From: Leucaena leucocephala
Taxonomy: Eukaryota > Streptophyta > Magnoliopsida > Fabales > Fabaceae
Direction of reading: 5' to 3'
NCBI GenBank assembly: GCA_037074615.1
Contig: CM073535.1
Span: 12,315,001-12,379,000, forward strand
Length of the DNA stretch: 64,000 nucleotides
Part shown: one piece after another, positions 34,293-44,848 of the stretch
Position numbering within the stretch: position 1 is the stretch's first letter
Layout of the letters: each line of letters starts with the position of its first letter
Program-made: the position numbers and the translations under genes
Notes under the pieces: generated by a model
Databases searched by the model: none
What the model was told of the DNA's origin: nothing
The model's input: the letters and a program-made list of their open reading frames with translations, nothing else

Positions 34293-35449
34293 GGTTTGAA
34301 ATCACTAAGTCTTAAGTAAAACCTCAATCAATCAATTGAGTTTAGTATAGTAATAATTCTTAAACTCCTTTAATCAATGCTAGCTTAAAAATATCTTAAT
34401 ATCCTATTGAAAATCACTTAGTGTGTAATTAAATTAGATGATGATAATGCCCTTAAATGATAATCAATCAATAACCATAGACTTCAAACAATTGAATTAA
34501 ATATAAATAATCATTGACAATAATCCAATTATCTATAATTCAAAACTAAAATGTTTATACTAAAATCAACAATCTCATCCTCCAATGTCAATTACAAAGA
34601 TCTAATATGAGAATAATCAATCAACAATCAATCCATATTCATACAATGAAATCCCTAAATTTAGAAATGTCAAAATATGAAATAGGTGCAGATTAAGATA
34701 GAAAACTCCACAATGCAGTCCAGAGCTCAAGATATGCTATCCATCACCAAGAAAAAAGTGATGCCATAAAGAATGCAGAAAAGAAGTGATGGAAAGGTTC
34801 CGAGAAAGATGGTAGAAGTGGATTATTCAGTGCAAAAATGTGAAAATTTGTAGAAAAGTGAAGAAAAATGGAAGATGTGTGTAAATGTTGTACAGAGTAT
34901 GTTGAGAGAGAGTGAGCATTGCTTCTTAGCCAAATCTGGCAAAAATCTGGCCTCCCCTTCATCTGACTGCTCCTCCTTCCTTTAATTCCAAAATGACCTA
35001 ATAAAAAACATGCAGCTTCACTAACTATTCCTTCTGGTTGCAACCAGAATCATATTTTGGTCACGACCTGTAAACACATAAAAGCTTCCCAAAAGAATTA
35101 AGGTCACGACCTGTGGACACTTTGGTCACGACTAAACATCACTGAAACTGGCTTCCTTGTTTCATCATATTTGTCTTGTGATTTCTTTTATGCTCACATT
35201 AATCCTTGATTCTCCTCCAAAATACATGTAATTCAAAATCAAAACTCACAGTAAAAGTCCAACTAATTAAAGAACAACATAAATACAGTTTGGAAGAGTT
35301 AGTTTACCATTTAACCCTTTAATTAGCACATTGCCATGCGCAATCACGTATTAATATAAAAGCACAATTACAGGCCTAAAATGAATGGTAAACTTCTCAT
35401 AAAACCCTTAAAAATGTGAAAGAAACCATATACAATTTGCATTCTATCA
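34293..35449 (-). repeat. Athila-like element E, LTR truncated at its U5 end
   Basis: On the minus strand it starts TGATAGAATGCAAATTG right after a polypurine tract. It aligns with the F LTR (19788-19966 plus 22570-23290) and stops about 300 bases short of the F LTR end. GGTCACGACC-type motifs lie at 35059, 35102 and 35124. Confidence 0.7.
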
Positions 35450-35464
35450 ATTCCCCCACACTTG
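35450..35464 (-). other. polypurine tract of element E
   Basis: On the minus strand, CAAGTGTGGGGGAAT abuts the LTR start. This G-run before TGATAG is typical for Athila elements and shows that the LTR is a 3' LTR in minus orientation. Confidence 0.7.
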
Positions 35465-35756
35465 AACCTTTGTACTCCTAGACAAAGAAGTGAATTACAC
35501 CTAAGCTAATGCTATTAAATCTGAGATAACAACATAATCCACAATGAAACCTTAAAACAATTAATTCACCATCTTTTGGAAATGCAAAAATGATAATATG
35601 AGCAATGCCAAGTAATTAACTACTAAATTGAAATCAGCCTTAACTGTATGAGCACAATAGATTCTCTATAAGGATGTAAGTGTATAGCTCTCTATATCCT
35701 CTCATCATCAGGGTTATTTCACTCATATTCAAATTGGAAAATACCCTTCCATATGC
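35465..35756 (-). other. 3' internal non-coding DNA of element E (left part)
   Basis: Sequence upstream of the E polypurine tract with no gene. It is interrupted by copia B and continues at 44849. Confidence 0.5.
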
Positions 35757-37048
35757 TGTTGGAGATTGTGCCCTAGGGGCCAATCATTATCTTATGAACA
35801 TTGTTGATTTATGAATTTCTTAATAAAGTTATCATATTATTTGCATGTTTACTATGATGACAATCCTTGGATAACTCGTGATCTTATCCTAAATGTCCCT
35901 GGTCGGTCATCTATGTGGGAGCAGAGATGAAATAAGACCAGTATGACTTTGAAGATATATAGAGATATAAATCAAAGTCATAAGCACATGTAAGAGTACA
36001 GGGTGTTGGATCGACCCGCAATGAGAGAGCTGCATGGGTCAAGTCATAAGCTTCTCTCATATACAAGCCATGTCACTATGCCCTTTGACCTGAGATCATC
36101 ATGGATTCCTACATGACAAACGCTCAGCTTTGACCTAGTCAAAAGTCACTTTTGACCGAGTGATCATAAAGGCTATGCTCGGGCTTAGTGGTTTTCATGC
36201 GGAGGAATGTGAATGGTCAAGATGGAATTTGTCCCTCACATTCGTAGAGAGATATTACTGGGCCCCTCGATGAGTGAGTCTGAGAAATGTATGGCCATAC
36301 TGGAATGGAAGGGTAGTTCCATTTCTATATTCAGACTACTCAGGGATCGAGAAAGTAACGGTCAGGAACAGGAGGATGACGTTCACCATGCCTCATCCTT
36401 GACCGAAATATCGTGTGACAAAAGGGACGTGATATGGTTGTATGAAAGGTTACATCGTTTATCGATCCTCATATGTTTTGGGTAGTCGTAATGCCTTGCT
36501 AGAGACCGCTTACGACTTGTGGGTCAGTATAGTAACTGGGCCACTGCCAACTTCATATGGGCCTACAGGGTCGCACACAAAACAGCCCAATGCGAGCTAT
36601 GATGTCCAGATTCATTGAATCTAAGAGATGTCTAAATTCAATGAATAATCTAGGGTGGATATATATTTTATATATATATATAAATTAGTTTATATATATA
36701 TTATATAAATAATATAAGAGATATTTGTAAGATTTAATTTATAAGGATAAATTAAATCTCTATCATTTTTGAATTTGAATTTAAATGGATATGATCTATT
36801 TGAATTTGAAATTCAAATTGATAAGATATCTCAATTTTGATTTATGAGAATAAATCAAATATAATTCTGTCTTATCTTTATTTTAAATTAAATAAATAGG
36901 TGAATTAAATCTGTGGGACGGATTTAATATAAACCATATTTATTTAATCAGTTTCTTATTAATTATGCAATATATGATATTGTATTAATTCAGAATTAAT
37001 ATAAGATTAATTCTGAAGCCCGGCCCTATTAGAAGCCCGATAGCTTCC

Positions 37049-37055
37049 TATATAT
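37049..37055 (+). promoter_or_regulatory. TATA box of the B 5' LTR
   Basis: CTTCCTATATATTTG precedes TTAGGAGCTAGGG, at the same position relative to the LTR end as in D. Transcription probably starts about 30 bases on, near 37080. Confidence 0.6.
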
Positions 37056-37319
37056 TTGACATTAGGAGCTAGGGTTCTACACACAATATAGATCTCTTCA
37101 CACACATTCAGTCGTGAAAAAGGGGGCAGGGAGAGTGCAAAAGGTTTGCACATAAGAAACTGCCGAGATAGAGAGGGTGAGGACGGAATCTCTAGAAAGC
37201 CCTAGAGGGAAAAGAGGCGCTAGCACGTCGTTCGCGATTGGAACGCTGTTCGTGTGGATACCGGTAGAGGAAGCCGATCTGAGCTGTCGACTTCTACGAT
37301 ACGGCTAGACACGAAGACA

Positions 37320-37577
37320 GGTCACGACCAGAACACACTTAGGTCGCGACCAAACGGGCATCTGAACGTCAAAAATCCGAAAAGAGGAGACAGGTCGCGA
37401 CGTGAAGTTGAAGAGGTCGCGACTAAAAGCTCCAGAGGCTACAGGTCGAGACTAGAAGCAGAGGAGGTCGCGACTACAAACTCCAGAGGCGACAGGTCGC
37501 GACTAGAAGCTGAGGAGGTCGCGACTGAAAGTTCCAGAGGCGAGGAGTCGCGACTAGTGGACACTGAGGTCGCGACC
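37320..37577 (+). repeat. GGTCGCGAC array, 51-bp period, in the B 5' LTR
   Basis: Ten GGTCGCGAC-type sites lie at 37320, 37342, 37393, 37415, 37444, 37466, 37494, 37517, 37546 and 37568. From 37393 on they alternate at about 22 and 29 bp, giving a 51-bp tandem unit. The array is downstream of the TATA box, so it should be in the transcript. The identical array in the 3' LTR is at 44464-44721. Confidence 0.9.
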
Positions 37578-37700
37578 AAAGCTTGAAACCGAAGGTAACA
37601 CTTCTTTCTCCTTGACTTAAACACATTCGGTAGATCCTGGCTGGGAATGGAAAAATTTTTAAAAGTTAATTTCCGCTGCGTGTCTTCCAATTCCCTTCAG

Positions 37701-37712
37701 TGGTATCAGAGC
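37701..37712 (+). other. primer-binding site of copia element B
   Basis: TGGTATCAGAGC, one base after the LTR end, is complementary to the 3' end of initiator Met tRNA. Confidence 0.95.
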
Positions 37713-37962
37713 CATGCCGTTTTGTGTTTAAGTTAGGTTTGATTGTTGATACATGTGATGTATGTTAGACTTCTTAGCTTATTATATGATAACATGCGTG
37801 ATATGTATGACATATATGGAATCTGTTTATGTATGACATATACGGAATCTAAAAGGAAACTGAAATCGGTGGTGTATATCAATTGATTTGATCAATTAAT
37901 ATTGATGGGGTCTAAGGAAAAAGAATTAAGATTCTTGATTATTTATCAGAAAAATTTCTATT

Positions 37963-38003
37963 GGGGCGCTGCCCCACACCCCGCCCGCTAACCGGCTAGC
38001 GGG
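37963..38003 (+). other. two GC-rich hairpins in the B leader
   Basis: GGGGC-GCT-GCCCC (37963-37975) is followed by CCCGCTA-ACCGGC-TAGCGGG (37984-38003). The loop of the second contains the self-complementary CCGG. Both are conserved with element A in otherwise AT-rich leaders. Confidence 0.7.
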
Positions 38004-38902
38004 ACCGCCGTGGCTATTTAATCGTAGCGCAACATAATCGTAATATGTATTGACTTTCCTGATATATGAATGTTTTGAAACATTTATTGCCCTTCAAATA
38101 GTATGAATTTTGATTCTTGAATGTTTGGGTATGGTGAACAATATGGCTCTAGATTACAAGTGTTGTAATTTTTCTAAATACGGCCTGCGTGTCGTGCCTT
38201 CCTCTAATGACTCTCGTTGTACATTCTCTTCTCATCTCACTCCCCTCGAATGTTAAAACGAGGTTTCCTTATGTACTTTTCCTATTCTAATTAGAGAGCT
38301 CCTCTCATTGGCTTGAGGGGACTTAGGATAGGTGAGCCATATTGTGTCACGTTTAAGATTATGCATCTTTTGATTAGATCACTGCATGTATGTTTTAATA
38401 TGCATAATACTTGTATGAGATACAACCGCGATACATGCATCTTATAAACCAGATAATTAATTAAACCCTCTAAAAGAAATCTTAAGTCATATGCCGTCAA
38501 TTAATGGACACTTGTCAAAACCTCGATCGCTCATTTGTAGGTCCACCAAAGTGGGTGCATTTGAGTTATCTTGGGGAGATAAGCAAGAGTAATGGTGCTG
38601 CTCTTATGTTTGTTATTGTTTGACTTAATTGAGATTATCAAAACGGTTTTGGGTCTCAAGGCATTAGATGGGATTAAAACATGCCGGATCATATGATGAT
38701 TGAATCCCATAAATATCTAAGAATTACATTTGATGTAATTGGTAAAGTTGTTACCTACCTAAATAACTTAAAGTTGAGCGTCCAGCCAAAGCGGACTCAA
38801 GTTTAAGCCAAATATGGATCTTAGCCCACTAATTATTACATTGAGGGTTGTTTTATTCAGTGGGAGATTGCTAATTCGCTTGCATATTTTAATTGTAGAA
38901 TC

Positions 38903-41900
38903 ATGACGACTAGTAATACTGCTACATTATCGTTGCGATCTGTCCTTGAGAAGGACAAACTCAATGGGACAAACTTTCTTGACTGGTTCAGGAACTTGAG
39001 AATTGTTCTCAAGCAGGAAAGAAAGGCATATGTCCTAGATCAACCCATTCCTGCGGAGCCAGCAGCCAATGCTCCTAGAGCTCAGAGAGATTCTTATGCG
39101 AAGCATAAGGAAGACTCTGTTGATGTGGGATGCTTGATGCTTGCCACCATGGTTCCGGAGCTCCAAAGAGATTTGGAACACATGGAGGCTTATGAGATGA
39201 TTGTGCATCTTAAGGAAATGTTCCAGCAACAAGCAAGGCAAGAGAGGTATGAGACCACTAAGGCCTTACATTCCTGCAAGATGGCTGAAGGTGCATCAGT
39301 GAGTACTCATGTCTTAAAGATGAAAGGGTACATAGATCACCTTGAGAGGCTTGGATTTCCCATGAGCCAGGAGTTAGCTACAGATTTGATCTTGAACTCA
39401 CTCCCGGAAAGTTATGACCAGTTTGTCATGAACTACAACATGAACAACATGGAGAAATCTATTTCTGAACTGCATGGGATGCTTAAAACTGCTGAGCCGA
39501 CTGTTACGAAGAAGCCCAGTACTGTTTTGATGGTTCAGAAAGGAAAGGGTATGAAAAAGAAAGGCAATGGTAAGGGGAAGGGTCACTGCTCATCTGGTAA
39601 GACCAAAGAGTCAGGCAAGCCCGAAACCAAGCCTGCACCAAAGAAGGCAAAGCCTCCAAAGGAAGGAGTTTGCTTCTTCTGCAATGAACCGGGTCATTGG
39701 AAGAGGAATTGCAAACTCTACCTTGAAGATCTGAGAAAGAACAAGAAGGATAGCGGGGCTATCGCTTCAGGTATTTATGTTATAGACATTCATCTCTCTA
39801 CTTCCACTACATGGGTATTAGATACTGCATGTGGTTCTCACATTTGTATAAATGTGCAGGGCCTAAAGGACAGTAGAAAGCTGAAGAAGGGCGAAGTTGA
39901 CCTACGAGTTGGAAATAGAGCAAAGGTTGCTACTCTAGCTGTAGGCACTTATGAATTAGTTCTGCCCATTGGGCTTTTGTTAGTTTTGAACAATTGCTAT
40001 TATGTTCCTGCTTTGAGTAGTAACATTGTTTCTCTTTCTTATTTGGATAAGGAAGGTTACACTTCCATTTCTGGGAATGGTAAATGTTCTATTTATCGTA
40101 ATGATATTTTCTATGCTCATGGTGATTTGCATGTTGATCATTACATATTAAACTTGGAACAACCCAATCATGGAAATATCTATAACATAACCGCCAAAAG
40201 GATCAAACCAGATGATTTGAATCCGACGTACCTCTGGCACTGTCGTCTAGGCCACATAAATGAGAAACGCATTTCTAAACTCCATCAAGATGGATTTCTC
40301 AACTCATTTGATTTTGAATCATATGATACTTGCGAATCTTGTTTGTTAGGAAAGATGACAAAGTCGCCTTTCACTGGGCACAGTGAGAGGGCCACTGATT
40401 TGTTGGGCCTCATACATACAGATGTGTGTGGACCGATGAATACAAATGCCAGAAGAGGTTATTCGTACTTCATTACATTCATAGATGATTTCAGTAGATA
40501 TGGCTACGTCTATCTAATGAAACATAAATCCGAATCTTTTGAAATGTTCAAGATATTTCAAAATGAAGTACAAAACCAGCTTGGCAAAACAATTAAAGCC
40601 CTTCGATCTGATCGAGGTGGTGAATATTTGAGCCAAGAGTTTATCGATCATCTTAGGAATTGTGGAATAGTCTCACAATTGACTCCTCCAGGAACACCAC
40701 AATGGAATGGGGTTTCTGAACGGAGGAATCGAACACTATTGGATATGGTTCGATCCATGATGAGTCGAACAGATCTTCCACCTTCCTTTTGGGGCCACGC
40801 CCTAGAGACAGCTGCGTTCACACTGAATCGTGTTCCATCTAAGGCAGTTGAAAAGACTCCGTATGAGATATGGACTGGGAGGAAACCTAGTTTGTTTTTT
40901 CTCAAGATTTGGGGATGTGAGGTCTATGTTAAGCAACAAGCCTCAGATAAGTTAGCGCCCAAATCTTCAAAGTGCCTTTTTGTGGGATATCCTAAGGAAA
41001 CCAAGGGATATTATGTCTACAACCCCACTGATAACAAAGTGTTTGTTGTCAGAAATGGTATCTTTCTAGAACAAGAATTTATCTCTAAAAGAACCACTGG
41101 GAGCAAGGTACACCTCGAAGAAGTTCGAGAGCCACAAGACGCCACAGAACTAGAGATGGAAAGTAGAGAAGACTCACAAGAAGTTGTTGAGACTCCTCAA
41201 GTCACGCAAGGCCCAAGGCGATCTAATAGGGCACGACTTCATCCTCAGAGATATGGATTTCTGATTTCTGATAGTCGTGATGTGTTGCTCATTGAGCATA
41301 ATGAGCCCACTACCTATCAAGAAGCTATAGTGGGACCAAACTCTGAAAAATGGCTTAATGCCATGAAGTCTGAGATGAAATCCATGTACGACAATAAGGT
41401 ATGGACCTTAGTCGACCCGCCTGAAGGTGTAAAAACCGTCGGGTGCAAGTGGGTTTTTAAAGAGAAAACCGACATGGATGGCAATGTAAATGTCTTCAAG
41501 GCACAACTGGTTGCAAAAGGATTTACTCAAACTCATGGTGTGGACTATGATGAGACCTTTTCCCCAGTTGCAATGGCCAAATCAATCAGAATCCTCCTTG
41601 CCATTGCAGCATATTATGACTATGAAATATGGCAGATGGACGTCAAGACAGCCTTCCTTAATGGAAAGCTCCTTGAGGATGTGTACATGACACAACCTGA
41701 AGGTTTTGTGCGTTCTGAGGACTCTGGTAAGGTGTGCAAGCTTCAAAGGTCCATTTATGGACTGAAGCAAGCATCTCGGAGTTGGAATCATCGTTTTGAT
41801 GAAGTAGTCAAAGAGTTTGGATTTCTTCAAAATATTGATGAACCTTGTGTGTACAAGAAGGTTAGTGGGAGCACAGTTGTATTTTTGGTACTCTATGTCG

Positions 41901-42868
41901 ATGACATCCTACTCATTGGGAATGACATTCCTACCTTGCAGATTGTCAAGTCTTGGTTAGGAAAATCTTTCTCGATGAAAGACTTGGGTGAAGCCACCTA
42001 CATCCTAGGAATTAGGATCTATAGAGATAGATCTAAAAGGCTTCTAGGACTGAGTCAGAGCACATATATAGACAAGATACTGCATAGGTTCAGTATGCAG
42101 GAATCAAAAAGGGGTTTCATACCCATGTCTCATGGTATTCACCTCAGCAAGGATTTGTGTCCTAGTACACCAGATCAGCGAGGTCGCATGAGTAAGATTC
42201 CATATGCCTCGGCCATAGGATCTATCATGTACGCCATGTTATGTACTCGACCGGATGTCTCGTTTGCCTTAAGTATGACTAGCAGATATCAACAGGACCC
42301 TGGTGAGGGCCATTGGACTGTTGTCAAGAATATCCTTAAGTACTTAAGAAGGACTAAGGACTTATTCTTGGTCTATGGTGGATTGGTAGACGAGCTCTAT
42401 GTAACTGGTTACACAGATGCAAGTTTCCAAACTGACCAGGATGACCAGAAATCGCAATCTGGATACATATTCCTCCTGAATAATGGAGCAGTAAGCTGGA
42501 AGAGCTCTAAGCAGAGCACTGTAGCAGATTCTGCAACGGAAGCTGAGTACATAGCAGCATCTGATGCAGCTAAGGAGGCCGTTTGGATCAGGAAGTTCAT
42601 TACAGAACTAGGGGTGGTACCTACCATCTCAGATCCAATAACTTTGTTCTGTGACAATAGTGGTGCCATTGCACAGGCCAAAGAGCCTAGGTCACATCAA
42701 AGGACCAAGCATATACTCAGGCGATTTCATCTCATCAGAGAAATCAATGATAGAGGTGATATAAAAATATGCAAGGTAGCAGGGGAAGACAATGTTGCTG
42801 ATCCTCTAACAAAGCCGCTTGTGCAAGCAAAACATGAGTGTCATGTTAGGTCAATGGGAATTAGGTAA
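38903..42868 (+). CDS. Ty1/copia gag-pol polyprotein (element B), intact
   Basis: A 1321-residue polyprotein. Gag begins MTTSNTATLSLRSVL with an LNGTNFLDWFRNL block. It is followed by CCHC knuckle CFFCNEPGHWKRNC (~257), protease LDTACGSH (D ~307), integrase HCRLGH...CESC (~446 on) with D507, D570 and E606, reverse transcriptase TAFLNGKLLEDVYM and YVDD (~998-1001), and RNase H (D1172 in YTDASF, ATEAEYIAAS, FCDNSGAIAQ). No stop or frame shift interrupts it. Relative to A, two adjacent substitutions near the end create an early stop, so B lacks A's last six residues, beyond RNase H and probably harmless. It makes particles, cDNA and integrase for the element's own copying. Lineage within copia (Tork/TNT1-type) is inferred. 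Confidence 0.97.
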   Translation: MTTSNTATLSLRSVLEKDKLNGTNFLDWFRNLRIVLKQERKAYVLDQPIPAEPAANAPRAQRDSYAKHKEDSVDVGCLMLATMVPELQRDLEHMEAYEMIVHLKEMFQQQARQERYETTKALHSCKMAEGASVSTHVLKMKGYIDHLERLGFPMSQELATDLILNSLPESYDQFVMNYNMNNMEKSISELHGMLKTAEPTVTKKPSTVLMVQKGKGMKKKGNGKGKGHCSSGKTKESGKPETKPAPKKAKPPKEGVCFFCNEPGHWKRNCKLYLEDLRKNKKDSGAIASGIYVIDIHLSTSTTWVLDTACGSHICINVQGLKDSRKLKKGEVDLRVGNRAKVATLAVGTYELVLPIGLLLVLNNCYYVPALSSNIVSLSYLDKEGYTSISGNGKCSIYRNDIFYAHGDLHVDHYILNLEQPNHGNIYNITAKRIKPDDLNPTYLWHCRLGHINEKRISKLHQDGFLNSFDFESYDTCESCLLGKMTKSPFTGHSERATDLLGLIHTDVCGPMNTNARRGYSYFITFIDDFSRYGYVYLMKHKSESFEMFKIFQNEVQNQLGKTIKALRSDRGGEYLSQEFIDHLRNCGIVSQLTPPGTPQWNGVSERRNRTLLDMVRSMMSRTDLPPSFWGHALETAAFTLNRVPSKAVEKTPYEIWTGRKPSLFFLKIWGCEVYVKQQASDKLAPKSSKCLFVGYPKETKGYYVYNPTDNKVFVVRNGIFLEQEFISKRTTGSKVHLEEVREPQDATELEMESREDSQEVVETPQVTQGPRRSNRARLHPQRYGFLISDSRDVLLIEHNEPTTYQEAIVGPNSEKWLNAMKSEMKSMYDNKVWTLVDPPEGVKTVGCKWVFKEKTDMDGNVNVFKAQLVAKGFTQTHGVDYDETFSPVAMAKSIRILLAIAAYYDYEIWQMDVKTAFLNGKLLEDVYMTQPEGFVRSEDSGKVCKLQRSIYGLKQASRSWNHRFDEVVKEFGFLQNIDEPCVYKKVSGSTVVFLVLYVDDILLIGNDIPTLQIVKSWLGKSFSMKDLGEATYILGIRIYRDRSKRLLGLSQSTYIDKILHRFSMQESKRGFIPMSHGIHLSKDLCPSTPDQRGRMSKIPYASAIGSIMYAMLCTRPDVSFALSMTSRYQQDPGEGHWTVVKNILKYLRRTKDLFLVYGGLVDELYVTGYTDASFQTDQDDQKSQSGYIFLLNNGAVSWKSSKQSTVADSATEAEYIAASDAAKEAVWIRKFITELGVVPTISDPITLFCDNSGAIAQAKEPRSHQRTKHILRRFHLIREINDRGDIKICKVAGEDNVADPLTKPLVQAKHECHVRSMGIR

Positions 42869-42888
42869 ATTAATGATTGTACCTAGTG

Positions 42889-42900
42889 CAAGTGGGAGGA
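42889..42900 (+). other. polypurine tract of copia element B
   Basis: CAAGTGGGAGGA sits immediately upstream of the 3' LTR. Confidence 0.85.
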
Positions 42901-44843
42901 TGTTGGAGATTGTGCCCTAGGGGCCAATCATTATCTTATGAACATTGTTGATTTATGAATTTCTTAATAAAGTTATCATATTATTTGCATGTTTACTATG
43001 ATGACAATCCTTGGATAACTCGTGATCTTATCCTAAATGTCCCTGGTCGGTCATCTATGTGGGAGCAGAGATGAAATAAGACCAGTATGACTTTGAAGAT
43101 ATATAGAGATATAAATCAAAGTCATAAGCACATGTAAGAGTACAGGGTGTTGGATCGACCCGCAATGAGAGAGCTGCATGGGTCAAGTCATAAGCTTCTC
43201 TCATATACAAGCCATGTCACTATGCCCTTTGACCTGAGATCATCATGGATTCCTACATGACAAACGCTCAGCTTTGACCTAGTCAAAAGTCACTTTTGAC
43301 CGAGTGATCATAAAGGCTATGCTCGGGCTTAGTGGTTTTCATGCGGAGGAATGTGAATGGTCAAGATGGAATTTGTCCCTCACATTCGTAGAGAGATATT
43401 ACTGGGCCCCTCGATGAGTGAGTCTGAGAAATGTATGGCCATACTGGAATGGAAGGGTAGTTCCATTTCTATATTCAGACTACTCAGGGATCGAGAAAGT
43501 AACGGTCAGGAACAGGAGGATGACGTTCACCATGCCTCATCCTTGACCGAAATATCGTGTGACAAAAGGGACGTGATATGGTTGTATGAAAGGTTACATC
43601 GTTTATCGATCCTCATATGTTTTGGGTAGTCGTAATGCCTTGCTAGAGACCGCTTACGACTTGTGGGTCAGTATAGTAACTGGGCCACTGCCAACTTCAT
43701 ATGGGCCTACAGGGTCGCACACAAAACAGCCCAATGCGAGCTATGATGTCCAGATTCATTGAATCTAAGAGATGTCTAAATTCAATGAATAATCTAGGGT
43801 GGATATATATTTTATATATATATATAAATTAGTTTATATATATATTATATAAATAATATAAGAGATATTTGTAAGATTTAATTTATAAGGATAAATTAAA
43901 TCTCTATCATTTTTGAATTTGAATTTAAATGGATATGATCTATTTGAATTTGAAATTCAAATTGATAAGATATCTCAATTTTGATTTATGAGAATAAATC
44001 AAATATAATTCTGTCTTATCTTTATTTTAAATTAAATAAATAGGTGAATTAAATCTGTGGGACGGATTTAATATAAACCATATTTATTTAATCAGTTTCT
44101 TATTAATTATGCAATATATGATATTGTATTAATTCAGAATTAATATAAGATTAATTCTGAAGCCCGGCCCTATTAGAAGCCCGATAGCTTCCTATATATT
44201 TGACATTAGGAGCTAGGGTTCTACACACAATATAGATCTCTTCACACACATTCAGTCGTGAAAAAGGGGGCAGGGAGAGTGCAAAAGGTTTGCACATAAG
44301 AAACTGCCGAGATAGAGAGGGTGAGGACGGAATCTCTAGAAAGCCCTAGAGGGAAAAGAGGCGCTAGCACGTCGTTCGCGATTGGAACGCTGTTCGTGTG
44401 GATACCGGTAGAGGAAGCCGATCTGAGCTGTCGACTTCTACGATACGGCTAGACACGAAGACAGGTCACGACCAGAACACACTTAGGTCGCGACCAAACG
44501 GGCATCTGAACGTCAAAAATCCGAAAAGAGGAGACAGGTCGCGACGTGAAGTTGAAGAGGTCGCGACTAAAAGCTCCAGAGGCTACAGGTCGAGACTAGA
44601 AGCAGAGGAGGTCGCGACTACAAACTCCAGAGGCGACAGGTCGCGACTAGAAGCTGAGGAGGTCGCGACTGAAAGTTCCAGAGGCGAGGAGTCGCGACTA
44701 GTGGACACTGAGGTCGCGACCAAAGCTTGAAACCGAAGGTAACACTTCTTTCTCCTTGACTTAAACACATTCGGTAGATCCTGGCTGGGAATGGAAAAAT
44801 TTTTAAAAGTTAATTTCCGCTGCGTGTCTTCCAATTCCCTTCA
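42901..44843 (+). repeat. 3' LTR of copia element B
   Basis: Constant offset of 7144 bp from the 5' LTR, the same length (1943 bp) and no visible difference. It contains the second GGTCGCGAC array (44464-44721) and TATA box (44193-44199). Confidence 0.97.
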
Positions 44844-44848
44844 TATGC

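Larger units (their letters stand above)
35757..37699 (+). repeat. 5' LTR of copia element B
   Basis: It starts TGTTGGAGATTGTGCCC and ends CCAATTCCCTTCA. Only about one of the ~91-bp U3 units is left (36728-36850). The R/U5 part carries a GGTCGCGAC array that A and D lack. Confidence 0.97.
35757..44843 (+). mobile_element. copia element B, complete and apparently intact; TSD TATGC
   Basis: A 9087-bp element. Its two 1943-bp LTRs show no indel and no difference I can find. It has the canonical primer site, an open polyprotein, a polypurine tract (42889-42900), and a perfect TATGC duplication at 35752-35756 and 44844-44848. It inserted in the internal DNA of Athila-like element E. All parts needed for autonomous movement are visible, so it is the best candidate for recent or current activity here. 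Confidence 0.97.

Noticed and set aside
37254..37586. 110-codon open frame through the GGTCGCGAC array in the B LTR (repeated at 44398-44730)
   Set aside because: The frame opens at GTG and contains no ATG. It is open because the 51-bp repeat is a multiple of three. A different repeat occupies this place in A and D, so I do not call it a gene.
37701..37712. TGGTATCAGAGC as part of a tRNA gene
   Set aside because: It is the complement of a tRNA 3' end at a primer-site position; no cloverleaf-length sequence surrounds it.
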